DNA from: Mycolicibacterium baixiangningiae
GTDB lineage: Bacteria > Actinomycetota > Actinomycetes > Mycobacteriales > Mycobacteriaceae
Direction: 5' to 3'
Length of the DNA stretch: 64,000 nt
NCBI RefSeq assembly: GCF_016313185.1
Contig: NZ_CP066218.1
Span: forward strand, 2,170,001-2,234,000
Below are positions 18,143-27,828 of the stretch, one piece after another (within the stretch, counting starts at the first letter, position 1; the number at the start of each line of letters is the position of its first letter). Under the pieces are notes generated by a model that was not told where the DNA came from, ran no database searches, and worked only from the letters and a program-made list of their open reading frames with translations. A program made the position numbers and the translations under genes.

Positions 18143-19251
18143 CCGACGCGCCTTCCCGGCACCGCGAGGCCGTCCGCACCGCGCGTAGCGTCGTCGTCAA
18201 GATCGGCACCACCGCGCTGACCACCCCCAGCGGGGTGTTCGACGCCAACCGGCTGGCCACCCTGGTCGAGGCGATCGAGAAGCGGATGCGGGCCGGTTCC
18301 GATGTGGTGATCGTGTCATCCGGCGCCATCGCCGCGGGTATCGAACCGTTGCGGCTGTCGAAGCGGCCGACGGATCTGGCGACCAAACAGGCCGCCGCCA
18401 GCGTGGGGCAGGTCGCGCTGATCAACTCGTGGAGCACCGCCTTCGCCCACTACGAACGCACCGTCGGGCAGGTGTTGCTGACCGCACACGACATCTCGAT
18501 GCGCGCACAGCACACCAATGCTCAACGCACGCTGGACCGGCTGCGGGCCCTGCACGCGGTCGCGATCGTCAACGAGAACGACACCGTGGCGACCAACGAG
18601 ATCCGGTTCGGCGACAACGACCGGCTTTCGGCGCTGGTGGCCCACCTCGTCGGTGCGGACGCGTTGGTGCTGCTCTCCGACATCGACGGCCTCTACGACT
18701 CCGACCCTCGAAAGTCCAACGCGCGCTTCATCTCCGAGGTGGCCGACCCGGGTGACCTCGATGGGGTGGTGGCCGGGCGCGGCAGCACTCTGGGAACCGG
18801 TGGCATGGCCTCGAAGCTGTCGTCGGCACTGCTGGCCGCCGACGCGGGCGTCCCGGTGCTGCTCGCCGCTGCCGCCGACGCCGCCACCGCACTGTCCGAC
18901 GCGTCCGTGGGCACCGTGTTCGCCCCACGCGCCGAACGGATGTCGTCGCGGCGGTTCTGGGTGCGGTATGCCGCCGAATCCGCCGGTGCGCTCACCCTCG
19001 ACCAGGGGGCGGTCAACGCCGTTGTGGGACAGCGGCGTTCACTGCTTCCTGCGGGCATCACCTCGGTGTCGGGGCGGTTCTACGCCGGCGACGTCGTCGA
19101 GTTGCGGGCGCCCGATGCGACGATGGTGGCCCGCGGGGTGGTCGCCTACGACGCGACCGAACTCGCCACCATGCTGGGCCGTTCGACCTCCGCGCTACCC
19201 GCCGACATGCGCAGACCGGCTGTCCACGCCGACGACCTCGTCGCGGTCTGA
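18139..19251 (+). CDS. proB: Glutamate 5-kinase
   Basis: A 370-residue enzyme that phosphorylates glutamate, the first step of proline synthesis. The amino acid kinase domain has [46 protein letters not shown] and [22 protein letters not shown] domain occupies the last 90 or so residues ([29 protein letters not shown]). It starts with GTG inside the obg stop. Its 3' end overlaps the convergent gene at 19195-19794 by 57 bp. proA, the next pathway enzyme, is at 26565. Confidence 0.97.
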   Translation: MTDAPSRHREAVRTARSVVVKIGTTALTTPSGVFDANRLATLVEAIEKRMRAGSDVVIVSSGAIAAGIEPLRLSKRPTDLATKQAAASVGQVALINSWSTAFAHYERTVGQVLLTAHDISMRAQHTNAQRTLDRLRALHAVAIVNENDTVATNEIRFGDNDRLSALVAHLVGADALVLLSDIDGLYDSDPRKSNARFISEVADPGDLDGVVAGRGSTLGTGGMASKLSSALLAADAGVPVLLAAAADAATALSDASVGTVFAPRAERMSSRRFWVRYAAESAGALTLDQGAVNAVVGQRRSLLPAGITSVSGRFYAGDVVELRAPDATMVARGVVAYDATELATMLGRSTSALPADMRRPAVHADDLVAV

Positions 19252-19794
19252 CCGGACCTCGACGCCGTGTGACTCGGCGGTCGCGATGAGGGCGTTGCGC
19301 ACCGCGGGATCGGCGAGCAGAACCGTGGCGAGCATGCCCGGTGCCAGCGTCCGTTCACGCAACAGCCCGCGGTAGTGCACCTCGGCGGGGATGGCCACGT
19401 CGAACGCGTCGCGGAACACACCGTCGACCGTCGCGACGATCAGCGTCAGCACGGCCTGTGATGCGACGCCGAGTGCGACACCGCGGAACGGGAACCAGGG
19501 CAGCGGGAGCTTGCCGATCTGCTTGTCGAGGGCGCCGGAGAGCAGATAGCCGGCGAGCTTGTGCGTCTCGATCTCCTTGACGTCCGACCACTGCGCGGCG
19601 TCGCCGTCGAACTCCATCTCCTCCCCGCTGATGGCCACCCCGCCGAAGTGGTTCAGCAGCCGAAGCAGGTCGCGGAGCGGTTCGGGTCCCGGTGTCAGCC
19701 GGGCCAGCGCGTCGCCGATGCCGGCCGCCCATCGTCCGTCGATTGCGCCGGGGCCTGGTCTGAGTTGCTCGAGAAGTGCGGGCACCCCGCCCAT
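19195..19794 (-). CDS. Conserved hypothetical protein, third gene of the sir2 unit
   Basis: A 199-residue protein I do not recognise. It is soluble overall, with one moderately hydrophobic stretch ([28 protein letters not shown], about residues 98-125). No signal peptide or clear catalytic motif is visible. Its ATG directly follows the TAG of the sir2 gene (TAGATG), so it is almost certainly co-translated with it. The last 19 codons overlap the 3' end of proB on the other strand. The gene is probably real because of the tight coupling and the protein-like composition. Confidence 0.65.
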   Translation of the reverse strand: MGGVPALLEQLRPGPGAIDGRWAAGIGDALARLTPGPEPLRDLLRLLNHFGGVAISGEEMEFDGDAAQWSDVKEIETHKLAGYLLSGALDKQIGKLPLPWFPFRGVALGVASQAVLTLIVATVDGVFRDAFDVAIPAEVHYRGLLRERTLAPGMLATVLLADPAVRNALIATAESHGVEVRSDRDEVVGVDSRSAHVGG

Positions 19795-20631
19795 CTAAGC
19801 CGAACGCGCCAGCGCGGGCAGTTCGTCGGCCAGCAGCGCCAGCATCGGTGAGCAGCCGTTGTCGAGTTTCACGGTGGCGAGGTCGTCCCCGCGGGTGGGG
19901 CCGCGGTTGACGATCGCGATCGGCATCTGGCGGGCCGCGGCGTGCCGGACGAACCGGTAGCCGGAGAACACCGTCAGCGACGAGCCCGCCACCAGCAGCA
20001 CGTCCGCGTCCTCGACCATCGCGAAGGCCTGCTCCACCCGCGGTTTGGGCACGCTCTCCCCGAAGTAGACGATGTCGGGTTTGAGCATGCCGCCGCAGGC
20101 CGGGCAGTCGACGATGCGGAAGCTGCCCGTATCGCCGATCACGGCGTCGGCGTCCGGCGCGACCGCGATCCCGCCCACCGCTTCTGCGCGCTCGAGGAAG
20201 CCGGGGTTGGCCGCCTCGAGCAGTTCGGCGAGAGCCGCGCGCGCCATGGTGTGGCTGCAGTCCAGGCAGATCACCCGCGCGTACGTGCCGTGCAGGTCGA
20301 CGACGTTCCGACTGCCGGCCTTCGTGTGCAGCAGATCCACGTTCTGGGTGATCAGCCCGCTGACCACCCCGGAGCGCTCCAAGGCGGCCAGCGCACGGTG
20401 GCCGGCGTTGGGCAGGGTGGCCGCCATGTGCCGCCAGCCGACGTGATTGCGTGCCCAGTACCGCTGGCGGAACGCCGGGTCGGATGTGAACTGCTGGATG
20501 GTCATCGGATTGCTGGGCGGGGAGTCGGGTCCGCGGTAATCCGGGATACCGGAGTCGGTCGACATTCCCGCGCCCGTGAGTACCGCGACGCGGCGGCCGG
20601 CGAGCAGCGCGACCAGTTCCGGTGATTCCAC
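19795..20631 (-). CDS. Sir2 family NAD-dependent protein deacylase
   Basis: Sirtuin of about 278 residues that removes acyl groups from lysines, consuming NAD+ and releasing nicotinamide. NAD-binding VAVLTGAGMSTDSGIPDYRG, QNVDLLH, catalytic HGTY, two zinc-binding pairs CLDC and CPAC about 55 residues apart, GGMLKPDIVYFGE and VAGSSLTV. GTG 20631 gives ESPELVALLAGRRVAVLTGAG; the frame stays open further upstream but that part is arginine-rich shadow. It lies between an isochorismatase-like hydrolase (35-bp gap) and a hypothetical gene (no gap). Confidence 0.9.
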   Translation of the reverse strand: MESPELVALLAGRRVAVLTGAGMSTDSGIPDYRGPDSPPSNPMTIQQFTSDPAFRQRYWARNHVGWRHMAATLPNAGHRALAALERSGVVSGLITQNVDLLHTKAGSRNVVDLHGTYARVICLDCSHTMARAALAELLEAANPGFLERAEAVGGIAVAPDADAVIGDTGSFRIVDCPACGGMLKPDIVYFGESVPKPRVEQAFAMVEDADVLLVAGSSLTVFSGYRFVRHAAARQMPIAIVNRGPTRGDDLATVKLDNGCSPMLALLADELPALARSA

Positions 20632-20666
20632 CCTGTCCAGACTACGGCCGGCCTTTCGGCGGGGCG

Positions 20667-21206
20667 TCAGTTCAGACAGTCCGCGGCCGGGATCAGCTCG
20701 GCGCTCATGTTCTGCTCCATCATCTTCAGCGCGGCCTCGCCCAGGCCGTCGTCGATGTGGGCGACCGCGTCTGGGGGGACGACCACCTGGAAGTGCCGGA
20801 CATACGCGTCGAGCGCGGTGTAGAGGATGCACTGCTCGGTGACCTCACCGGTCAGGACGACACGCTCCGGCTGGAGCTGCCTCAGCAGATAGGCCAGGGG
20901 GGTGGCGTAGAACGCGCTGTGCCGGACCTTCGTCATCAGGCGGCTGCCCGGCTGCGGGACGATCGGCTTCACCAGATCGGGCCGTGCTCCACCGAGGGCC
21001 GAGTCGACGATGTCGGTGAACTCCGCGCTGAAGTCGCCGTAGTTGTCGTTGACGTAGATGAGGTCGACGTCGTCCCGGTGGTGCGCCTCGTCGACCAGCC
21101 TGGCGATCGGATCGACGATCTCGGCAGCGTTCGGGATCAGCTTGTCGGCGTCGGGATGGTCATAGGTGTTCATCATGTCGATGATCAATACGGAGGTCCT
21201 ACTCAT
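20667..21206 (-). CDS. Isochorismatase-like cysteine hydrolase
   Basis: A 179-residue cysteine hydrolase of the nicotinamidase/isochorismatase superfamily. Catalytic Asp in SVLIIDMMNTYDHP, a lysine in SRLMTKVRHSAFYAT, and the nucleophile in TGEVTEQCILYTALDAY. The PncA metal ligands (D-x-H and two further His) are not seen; the region reads YVNDNYGDFS. It is therefore more likely a related amidase or hydrolase than a true nicotinamidase. ATG 21206. It heads the minus-strand unit with sir2 and is divergent from nadE by 42 bp. Confidence 0.85.
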   Translation of the reverse strand: MSRTSVLIIDMMNTYDHPDADKLIPNAAEIVDPIARLVDEAHHRDDVDLIYVNDNYGDFSAEFTDIVDSALGGARPDLVKPIVPQPGSRLMTKVRHSAFYATPLAYLLRQLQPERVVLTGEVTEQCILYTALDAYVRHFQVVVPPDAVAHIDDGLGEAALKMMEQNMSAELIPAADCLN

Positions 21207-21248
21207 GGCGCCCGCATACCCCGAACTGATGGCGGGCAACAATGTGGC

Positions 21249-23291
21249 ATGAACTTTTTCTCGGCTTACCGGCACGGCTTCGTGCGCGTCGCCGCGTGCA
21301 CCCACACGACCGCTCTGGCCGACCCGGCGGGCAACGCCAAGTCGGTGCTGGCATTGGCACACGCGTGCCATGACGACGGTGTCGCTCTGGCGGTGTTCCC
21401 CGAGCTGACGCTGACCGGCTACTCCGTCGAGGACATCGTGCTGCAGGACGCGCTGCTCGAAGCGGTCGAGTCGGCGCTGCTCGACATCGTCGGCCGGTCG
21501 GCGGACCTGCTGCCGGTGCTGGTGGTCGGCGCGCCGCTGCGCCACCGCAACCGGGTGTTCAACACGGCGGTGGTGATCCACCGCGGCCGGATCCTGGGCG
21601 TGGTGCCGAAGTCCTACATCCCCAACTACCGCGAGTTCTACGAGAAGCGCCAGATCGCCGCGGGCGACGAGGAACGAGGCGAGATCCGGCTTGGTGGTGA
21701 CGAGGTGCCGTTCGGGCCGGACCTCCTGTTCGCGGCCGCTGATCTGCCCGCGTTCGTCCTCCACGTCGAGATCTGCGAGGACATGTGGGTTCCGGTACCG
21801 CCGAGTGCCGAGGCGGCGCTGGCCGGGGCGACGGTGCTGGCCAACCTGTCCGGCAGTCCGATCACGATCGGGCGGGCGGAGGATCGCAACCTCTACGCGC
21901 GCTCGGCGTCGTCGCGGTGCCTGGCGGCATACGTGTATGCCGCGGCGGGGGAGGGCGAGTCGACGACGGACCTGGCCTGGGACGGGCAGACGATGATCTG
22001 GGAGAACGGCGTGTGTCTGGCCCAGTCCGAACGGTTCCCGAAGGGGGTGCGGCGTTCGGTGGCCGATGTCGATGTCGAACTGCTGCGCAACGAACGCGTC
22101 CGGATGGGCACGTTCGACGACAACCGGCGCCACCACCTGATCGACGAGGACTCGTTCCGGCGGATCGAGTTCACGCTCGACCCACCGGCCGACGACATCG
22201 GGTTGTGCCGCGAGGTGGAGCGGTTCCCGTTCGTGCCGGCCGACCCCGCGCGGCTGGAACAGGACTGCTACGAGGCCTACAACATCCAGGTAGCCGGACT
22301 CGAACAGCGTCTGCGCGCGCTGGATTTCCCGAAGATCGTGCTGGGACTCTCGGGCGGGCTGGACTCCACCCATGCGCTGATCGTGGCGGCGCACGCGATG
22401 GACCGCGAGGAACGGCCGCGCAGCGACATCCTCGCATTCACGTTGCCGGGGTTCGCGACCGGTGAGCGCACGAGGAACAACGCGACGCGGTTGGCTGCGG
22501 CGCTCGGTGTGACGTTCGAGACCATCGACATCAGGTCGACTGCCGAACTGATGCTCAAGGAGATGGACCATCCGTTCTCGCGCGGCGAGAAGGTCTACGA
22601 CGTCACGTTCGAGAACGTCCAGGCCGGCCTGCGCACGGATTACCTTTTCCGCCTTGCCAATCAGCGAGGCGGCATCGTGCTGGGCACCGGTGACCTGTCC
22701 GAGCTGGCGCTGGGCTGGTCGACCTACGGTGTGGGTGACCAGATGTCGCATTACAACGTCAACGGCGGCGTACCGAAGACGTTGATCCAGCACCTGATCC
22801 GCTGGGTGATCTCGTCGAAGCAGTTCGACGACACGGTCAACGACGTACTGCAGTCGGTACTCGACACCGAGATCAGCCCGGAGTTGGTGCCTGCCGGTGA
22901 GGACGAGGAGATCCAGAGCAGCGAGGGTAAGGTCGGACCCTATGTCCTGCAGGACTTCTCGCTGTTCCAGGTCTTGCGGTACGGTTTCCGGCCGTCGAAG
23001 GTGGCGTTCCTCGCCTGGCACGCGTGGAGCGACGCCGAGCACGGGGACTGGCCGACGGGGTACCCGGAGAGTAAGCGGCCGACCTACTCGCTCGGTGAGA
23101 TCAGGCACTGGCTGCAGGTGTTCGCCCAGCGGTTCTACTCGTTCAGCCAGTTCAAGCGGTCGGCTCTGCCCAATGGCCCCAAGGTATCCGCCGGCGGCTC
23201 ACTGTCCCCGCGCGGCGACTGGCGCGCGCCGTCGGACATGTCGGCACGGGTGTGGCTCGACGAGATCGAGAACTCGATCCCGGAGAGCTGA
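21249..23291 (+). CDS. nadE: Glutamine-dependent NAD+ synthetase
   Basis: A 680-residue, two-domain enzyme for the last step of NAD synthesis: nicotinate adenine dinucleotide + glutamine + ATP to NAD. The N-terminal nitrilase-like glutaminase has Glu in [10 protein letters not shown], Lys in [16 protein letters not shown], and nucleophile Cys in [11 protein letters not shown] (about C176). The synthetase domain has the ATP P-loop [11 protein letters not shown] and [19 protein letters not shown] 21249 gives [19 protein letters not shown], the known mycobacterial N-terminus; the frame is open upstream without support. Confidence 0.98.
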   Translation: MNFFSAYRHGFVRVAACTHTTALADPAGNAKSVLALAHACHDDGVALAVFPELTLTGYSVEDIVLQDALLEAVESALLDIVGRSADLLPVLVVGAPLRHRNRVFNTAVVIHRGRILGVVPKSYIPNYREFYEKRQIAAGDEERGEIRLGGDEVPFGPDLLFAAADLPAFVLHVEICEDMWVPVPPSAEAALAGATVLANLSGSPITIGRAEDRNLYARSASSRCLAAYVYAAAGEGESTTDLAWDGQTMIWENGVCLAQSERFPKGVRRSVADVDVELLRNERVRMGTFDDNRRHHLIDEDSFRRIEFTLDPPADDIGLCREVERFPFVPADPARLEQDCYEAYNIQVAGLEQRLRALDFPKIVLGLSGGLDSTHALIVAAHAMDREERPRSDILAFTLPGFATGERTRNNATRLAAALGVTFETIDIRSTAELMLKEMDHPFSRGEKVYDVTFENVQAGLRTDYLFRLANQRGGIVLGTGDLSELALGWSTYGVGDQMSHYNVNGGVPKTLIQHLIRWVISSKQFDDTVNDVLQSVLDTEISPELVPAGEDEEIQSSEGKVGPYVLQDFSLFQVLRYGFRPSKVAFLAWHAWSDAEHGDWPTGYPESKRPTYSLGEIRHWLQVFAQRFYSFSQFKRSALPNGPKVSAGGSLSPRGDWRAPSDMSARVWLDEIENSIPES

Positions 23292-23295
23292 TGGC

Positions 23296-23356
23296 GTTGA
23301 CGCTGCGCTGAGGGCGCAAGAGTGCGAGTGGTGTGCGCCCTGCGCGCAGAGTCAAC
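23296..23356. terminator. Bidirectional hairpin between nadE and the cation transporter
   Basis: GTTGAC and GTCAAC close a structure with inner pairs CTGCGC/GCGCAG and GGCGCA/TGCGCC. It lies between two convergent genes and could terminate both. Confidence 0.5.
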
Positions 23357-23391
23357 GGCCGTCGCGCAGGCCCCGATCACCGGTGCGGCCA

Positions 23392-23997
23392 TCAGCAGCA
23401 CGCGTCCCCGCGCCAGGCGTTCACGCCCTCGCGCACCGCGATCGCCGCGATGCCCAGAGCGGCCACCGGGTCGGCCCACTGCCAGCCGAGCGTGCTGTTG
23501 AGTACCAGGCCGATGAGCAGCACCGCGGACAGGTATGTGCACAGCAGAGTCTGTTTGGAATCCGCGACGGCAGACAGTGATCCGAGTTCCCGACCGGCGC
23601 GACGTTGTGTCAGCGACAGCACCGGCATGATGAGCAGGCTCGCGGCGGCCAGGACGATCCCGATCAGTGACGGGCGCGGCTCGCGCATGCCGAGCAGTGA
23701 CAGCACCGCGTCGACGGTGACGTAGGCGGCGAGGGCGAAGAACGAGAAGGCGATGAAGCGCAGCGCGGCCTTCTCACGCGTCTCGGGGTCACGTGCGGCG
23801 AACTGCCACGCGACAGCGGCCGCGGACGACACCTCGATCACCGAGTCGAGGCCGAACCCGACCAACGCCGACGACGACACCCGCACGCCCTCGGTCAGCG
23901 CGACGAGCGCCTCGACGACGTTGTAGGCGATTGTGGCGGCGACCAGCAGACGCACACGCCGCGTCAACGTGGCACGACGAGCCGTCGAGGTGGCCAT
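23392..23997 (-). CDS. CDF-like divalent cation transporter
   Basis: A 201-residue membrane protein with five to six hydrophobic segments, of the cation efflux kind. The intramembrane metal ligands are probably the aspartates in GFGLDSVIEVSS and AVADSKQTLL. The large cytoplasmic C-terminal domain of typical CDF exporters is absent; the protein ends in AWRGDACC. Its ATG overlaps the stop of the upstream ArsR gene by one base, so the sensor and exporter are one operon. The metal is inferred from the regulator as Cd, Pb or a similar thiophilic ion. Confidence 0.75.
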   Translation of the reverse strand: MATSTARRATLTRRVRLLVAATIAYNVVEALVALTEGVRVSSSALVGFGLDSVIEVSSAAAVAWQFAARDPETREKAALRFIAFSFFALAAYVTVDAVLSLLGMREPRPSLIGIVLAAASLLIMPVLSLTQRRAGRELGSLSAVADSKQTLLCTYLSAVLLIGLVLNSTLGWQWADPVAALGIAAIAVREGVNAWRGDACC

Positions 23998-24326
23998 CAG
24001 CAGCACGCCTCGTCGTCGGCGGTCGGACAGCACGCGGGGTCGACGGTCAGCACCAGGCCGAGTAGATCGTCGAGCGCGTGGGCGATGCGCGGGTCGGACA
24101 GTTCGTAGCGGCTTCGACGGCCCTCGGGTGACACGGTGACCAGCCCGCATCCGCGCAGGCACGCGAGGTGGTTGGAAAGGATCTGACGGGACACCCCGAT
24201 GCGATCGGCGAGTTCCGACGGGTAGCCCGGGCCGTCCCGCAGAATCAGCAGGATCTCCGCGCGCGTGGCGTCCGACAGCGCACAACCGAATCTGGACAAC
24301 GCATCGCTGCGGATGACCGTCTGCAT
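23997..24326 (-). CDS. ArsR/SmtB family metal sensor, CmtR-like
   Basis: A 109-residue winged-helix repressor (SDATRAEILLILRDGPGYPSELADRIGVSRQILSNHLACLRGCGLV). The CLRGC pair in the recognition-helix region matches the Cys57/Cys61 ligands of M. tuberculosis CmtR, a Cd(II)/Pb(II) sensor. The C-terminus has further cysteines (VDPACCPTADDEACC) that could complete the site, as Cys102 does in CmtR. It probably represses its own operon with the downstream transporter; no clear operator was identified in 24327-24400. Confidence 0.85.
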   Translation of the reverse strand: MQTVIRSDALSRFGCALSDATRAEILLILRDGPGYPSELADRIGVSRQILSNHLACLRGCGLVTVSPEGRRSRYELSDPRIAHALDDLLGLVLTVDPACCPTADDEACC

Positions 24327-24497
24327 GCCCCCGGATAATACATCGGAACATGAATTCAGGTAATGCTGAACTTCACGAACTCGGGGCGACTGCCTGCTAC
24401 CGGGTAGCGGCGAATGGAGGGCAGCGTCGATGACATGCCTCAGTGCGGCAGCGACTCTGGAGTCAGAGAAGAAGACAGCGTTTCGACAGGAGTGACC

Positions 24498-24749
24498 ATG
24501 CGTAACAGGAAAGTGATGCGGACGGCGGTGCTGACGATCGGCATCGCCATGTCGGTCTTCGCGGCGCCGTTGGCGAACGCGGCGCCGAGCGGACCGACGT
24601 GCTCGGCAACAGCGCTCTCCACGCTGTGTCAGTCACCGGGCAACGCTCAGGTCGTCGCCAGGCCGCCGGTGGTCGACTACCAAGCGCAGCTGCCGTATTA
24701 CGGCGGATACGGGTTCTACCCCTTCGGAATCGGCAGAATGCACAGGTGA
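24498..24749 (+). CDS. Small secreted protein of unknown function
   Basis: An 83-residue protein with a clear Sec signal peptide: basic MRNRKVMR, a hydrophobic core, and a cleavage site near LANAAPSG. The mature part of about 58 residues has two cysteines (TCSATALSTLCQ), possibly a disulfide, and a Tyr/Gly/Pro-rich C-terminus (YYGGYGFYPFGIG). ATG 24498 is chosen because GACAGGAG lies six bases upstream; an in-frame start at 24414 would bury the signal peptide. No family recognised. Confidence 0.7.
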   Translation: MRNRKVMRTAVLTIGIAMSVFAAPLANAAPSGPTCSATALSTLCQSPGNAQVVARPPVVDYQAQLPYYGGYGFYPFGIGRMHR

Positions 24750-24763
24750 GCGACGGCGGACGC

Positions 24764-25624
24764 CTACAAGCGCCCGTCCACTCGCAACGCCGGATGCACC
24801 CACTCGGGTGAGCGCCGCTCCTTGAAGGCCATGAACCCTTCGATCGACTCCGGTGCGCCCAGGCTCGACTGCATACCGATGCGGTCGTAGAGGCCGATGT
24901 AATTGTCGATGCTGGACTTGATCACCGCCCTGGCCTTGGGGGCCGTGCGGCAACACTGCGTCAGCACCTCACGTGCGGCGTCGTGGAGGTCGTCGTGCGG
25001 GACCACCCGCGCCACCATGCCCCAGTCCAGCGCCTCGGCGGCCGACAGCGTGCGGCCGGTGAACATGAGGTCGCGGGTGCGCACCGGCCCGATCAGCCGC
25101 GCCAGCATGTGGCTGTAATAGGTGTCGGCGATGCCGCGGTAGAGCTCCGGCACCCGGAACGTCGCACGATCGCTGACCACCGCCATGTCGGCGCACAGCG
25201 CGATCTGCAGCCCGCCACCCTGACAGAGCCCGTTCACTGCTGCCACAACGGGTTTCGCGGACTGGCGCAGGGTGTCGAACGGCAACGCATCCATACCCAG
25301 CGCCGTGCCGAAGGTCAGCCAGTTGTCCGCGCCGCCGCCGCCCATGTCGCCGCCCGGCGCGAATACGTCGCCCGTCCCGGTGATCAGCAGACCCGCAAGG
25401 TCGGGATCCGTCCCGACATGGTTCACGGCGTACTTGATCCCGAAGTACATCGCGGGTGTCATCGCGTTCCGCGCCTCGGGCCGATCGAGCGTGCACAACC
25501 CGAAGGCGCCCTCCCGGGTGAAGCGCAGAAACTGCGTGCCCAGCCAGTCGCCGTCCGGCGGGCGGGGTGTGCCGTGCTCCGACCCCTTCGTCTCTGACCC
25601 CTCTTTTTCTGACGTCGTCGTCAT
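24764..25624 (-). CDS. Enoyl-CoA hydratase/isomerase family protein
   Basis: A 286-residue crotonase-fold protein acting on acyl-CoA. Family signature: LDRPEARNAMTPAM, the oxyanion-hole segment GDVFAPGGDMGGGG, and KPVVAAVNGLCQGGGLQIALCADMAVVSDRATFRVPELYRGIAD. The typical catalytic Glu pair is not clearly present, so it may be an isomerase, hydrolase or dehalogenase of the superfamily rather than a hydratase. The 5' extension before the fold ([18 protein letters not shown]) looks disordered. Its ATG overlaps the ribokinase stop (ATGA) at 25621-25624, but the enoyl-CoA gene lies downstream of the ribokinase on the minus strand. Confidence 0.85.
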   Translation of the reverse strand: MTTTSEKEGSETKGSEHGTPRPPDGDWLGTQFLRFTREGAFGLCTLDRPEARNAMTPAMYFGIKYAVNHVGTDPDLAGLLITGTGDVFAPGGDMGGGGADNWLTFGTALGMDALPFDTLRQSAKPVVAAVNGLCQGGGLQIALCADMAVVSDRATFRVPELYRGIADTYYSHMLARLIGPVRTRDLMFTGRTLSAAEALDWGMVARVVPHDDLHDAAREVLTQCCRTAPKARAVIKSSIDNYIGLYDRIGMQSSLGAPESIEGFMAFKERRSPEWVHPALRVDGRL

Positions 25625-26493
25625 CGCTTCTCCTGTCGTCTCATTGCATCGTCGATCGCATCAGCGGTGGGGGCGCAGTCACCGGCGCCGGGTACCAGGG
25701 TGGCCAGCGCTCCCGCGGTGCACGCGCGGCGGAGCGCATCTTCAGGGCCGGAGCGCCAGTGCGCGGCCAGCACTCCTGCGAACACGTCACCGGCGCCGGT
25801 GCTGTCGACGGCCTCGACCGTCGGTGCCGGGATGTCGAACCGCTCACCGTCGCCGATGTAGCTGGCGCCACGGGCGCCGCGGGTGATCACCAGATGCGGT
25901 ACATGCCAATGCCATTCGCCGGCCTCAGCCTGGTTGACCACCACGACGTCGGTCGCTTCGGCAAGCCTCAGCAGTTCGTGGGGCGGCGCGCCCGCGGGCG
26001 AGGCGTTCACGATGACCAACGCTCCCGCGGCACGCGCCACCCGGGCCGCGTCGTTCGCGGTGGCCAGGGGGATCTCGAGCTGCAGCAGAACGACATCGGA
26101 CTCCGAGATCACCGCGCGCACCGCGGGGGAGTTCAGGGTCAGGTGTGCGTTGGCGCCGGGTGCGACGACGATCGTGTTCTCGGCCGCGGAGTCGACGGTC
26201 ACGACGGCCGATCCGCTGGGGCCGGGCATCGTCGCGACACCGTCGAGGCCGACACCGTTGTCGCGCAGGTGACTGCGCAACTGCCCGGCGGCCGCGTCGT
26301 CACCCAGCGCGCCCACCAGTCGCACGTCGGCGCCCGCGCGTGCTGCGGCGATCGCCTGATTGCCACCCTTGCCGCCGGGAGAGGAGGACATCGAGGAGGC
26401 GAGCACGGTCTGGCCGGGCCTGGGCAGTGACGGCACCGTGAAACGCAGGTCGGCGTTGATGCTGCCCACCACGCAGACTCGCGCCGCCACCAT
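25621..26493 (-). CDS. rbsK: Ribokinase (PfkB family)
   Basis: A 290-residue sugar kinase that phosphorylates ribose with ATP. PfkB motif 1 [30 protein letters not shown] and motif 2 [18 protein letters not shown] with the catalytic aspartate. N-terminus [15 protein letters not shown] has the sugar-binding Asn-Asp pair. The position near proA matches Rv2436. Sugar specificity is inferred from the family. It shares a 4-bp ATGA overlap with the enoyl-CoA hydratase-like gene and is divergent from proA. Confidence 0.9.
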   Translation of the reverse strand: MVAARVCVVGSINADLRFTVPSLPRPGQTVLASSMSSSPGGKGGNQAIAAARAGADVRLVGALGDDAAAGQLRSHLRDNGVGLDGVATMPGPSGSAVVTVDSAAENTIVVAPGANAHLTLNSPAVRAVISESDVVLLQLEIPLATANDAARVARAAGALVIVNASPAGAPPHELLRLAEATDVVVVNQAEAGEWHWHVPHLVITRGARGASYIGDGERFDIPAPTVEAVDSTGAGDVFAGVLAAHWRSGPEDALRRACTAGALATLVPGAGDCAPTADAIDDAMRRQEKR

Positions 26494-26552
26494 GGGCCCA
26501 CGCTAGACCAGCCGTCGGCCTGACATGCGTCGAGTGGCCGCGTCACCTTCGA

Positions 26553-26558
26553 TACGCT
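26553..26558 (+). promoter_or_regulatory. -10 box for a leaderless proA transcript
   Basis: TACGCT ends 7 bases before the proA ATG at 26565, a leaderless spacing. It lies in the 71-bp divergent gap between rbsK and proA. Confidence 0.45.
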
Positions 26559-26564
26559 GGACTG

Positions 26565-27812
26565 ATGAGTGTGCACGCCCCCGCAGTGCCCGATCTGCGC
26601 ACCGAGGTCCACGACGCCGCCCGCCGGGCCCGGGTCGCCTCGCGAGCGCTGGCGACGCTGTCCACCGAGACGAAGAACCAGGCACTGCGCGCGGCAGCCG
26701 ACCGGGTGCTCATGGACGCGCACCTGATCATCGCGGCCAACAAGCGGGACCTCGAGAAAGCCGAGGCTGCGGGTACGCCGGCCGCGATGCTCGACCGACT
26801 GGCGCTGGACCCCCAGCGCATCGACGGGGTGGCGGCCGGGCTGCGCCAGGTCGCGAGCCTGCCGGACCCGGTGGGTGAGGTGCTGCGCGGCAGCACGTTG
26901 GTCAACGGCCTGCAGCTACGTCAGCAGCGGGTACCGCTCGGCGTGGTCGGCATCGTCTACGAGGGTCGCCCCAATGTCACCGTCGACGCATTCGGGCTCA
27001 CGCTGAAATCGGGCAACGCGGTGCTGTTGCGCGGCAGTTCGTCGGCGGCGCACTCCAACGCCGCGCTCGTCGACTCGCTGCGCGCCGCCCTGATCGCCGA
27101 GGCCCTCGACGCCGATGCGGTGCAGCTGCTGCCGAGCCACGACCGCGCCAGCGTCACCCACCTCATCCAGGCCCGCGGCCTGGTCGACGTGGTGATCCCA
27201 CGCGGCGGCGCCGGCCTGATCGACGCCGTCGTCCGCGACGCGCAGGTGCCCACGATCGAGACCGGGGTGGGCAACTGTCACGTCTACGTGCACTCCGCGG
27301 CCGACCTCGACATGGCCGAATCCATCCTGCTCAACGCCAAGACCCGACGGCCCAGCGTCTGCAACGCCGCCGAGTCGCTGCTCGTCGACGCCGCCATCGC
27401 CGAGCACGCCGTACCCCGGCTGACCAAAGCGCTGCAGGACGCGGGGGTGACCGTCCACGCCGACCCGACCGACGAAGAACTGCGCACCGAATTCCTGTCG
27501 ATGGACATCGCGCTGGCCGTGGTCGACGGCGTCGACGCCGCGATCGCGCACATCAACAAATACGGCTCCGGGCACACCGAGGCCATTGTCACGACGGATC
27601 TCGCTGCCGCGCAACGGTTCTCCGAACGCGTGGATGCAGCCGCGGTGATGGTCAACGCGTCGACGGCGTTCACCGACGGTGAGCAGTTCGGTTTCGGCGC
27701 CGAGATCGGGATCTCCACCCAGAAGTTGCACGCCCGCGGGCCGATGGGTCTGCCAGAATTGACGTCAACCAAGTGGATTGTGTGGGGAGACGGCCACACC
27801 CGCCCTGCCTAG
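26565..27812 (+). CDS. proA: Gamma-glutamyl phosphate reductase
   Basis: A 415-residue aldehyde-dehydrogenase-fold enzyme that reduces glutamyl phosphate with NADPH, the second step of proline synthesis after ProB. Motifs: [36 protein letters not shown], the catalytic cysteine in [13 protein letters not shown] (about C266), and the C-terminal [31 protein letters not shown]. The gene stands alone with its own promoter, 7.3 kb from proB. Confidence 0.97.
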   Translation: MSVHAPAVPDLRTEVHDAARRARVASRALATLSTETKNQALRAAADRVLMDAHLIIAANKRDLEKAEAAGTPAAMLDRLALDPQRIDGVAAGLRQVASLPDPVGEVLRGSTLVNGLQLRQQRVPLGVVGIVYEGRPNVTVDAFGLTLKSGNAVLLRGSSSAAHSNAALVDSLRAALIAEALDADAVQLLPSHDRASVTHLIQARGLVDVVIPRGGAGLIDAVVRDAQVPTIETGVGNCHVYVHSAADLDMAESILLNAKTRRPSVCNAAESLLVDAAIAEHAVPRLTKALQDAGVTVHADPTDEELRTEFLSMDIALAVVDGVDAAIAHINKYGSGHTEAIVTTDLAAAQRFSERVDAAAVMVNASTAFTDGEQFGFGAEIGISTQKLHARGPMGLPELTSTKWIVWGDGHTRPA

Positions 27813-27828
27813 ATCGGAGCATTTCTTC

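Noticed and set aside
20667..21206. Naming the hydrolase PncA (nicotinamidase)
   Set aside because: The catalytic Asp/Lys/Cys are present but the metal-binding histidines of PncA are not visible.
21207..23108. Long minus-strand upstream extension of the isochorismatase-like frame, opposite nadE
   Set aside because: Antisense of nadE codons; the real family N-terminus begins at 21206.
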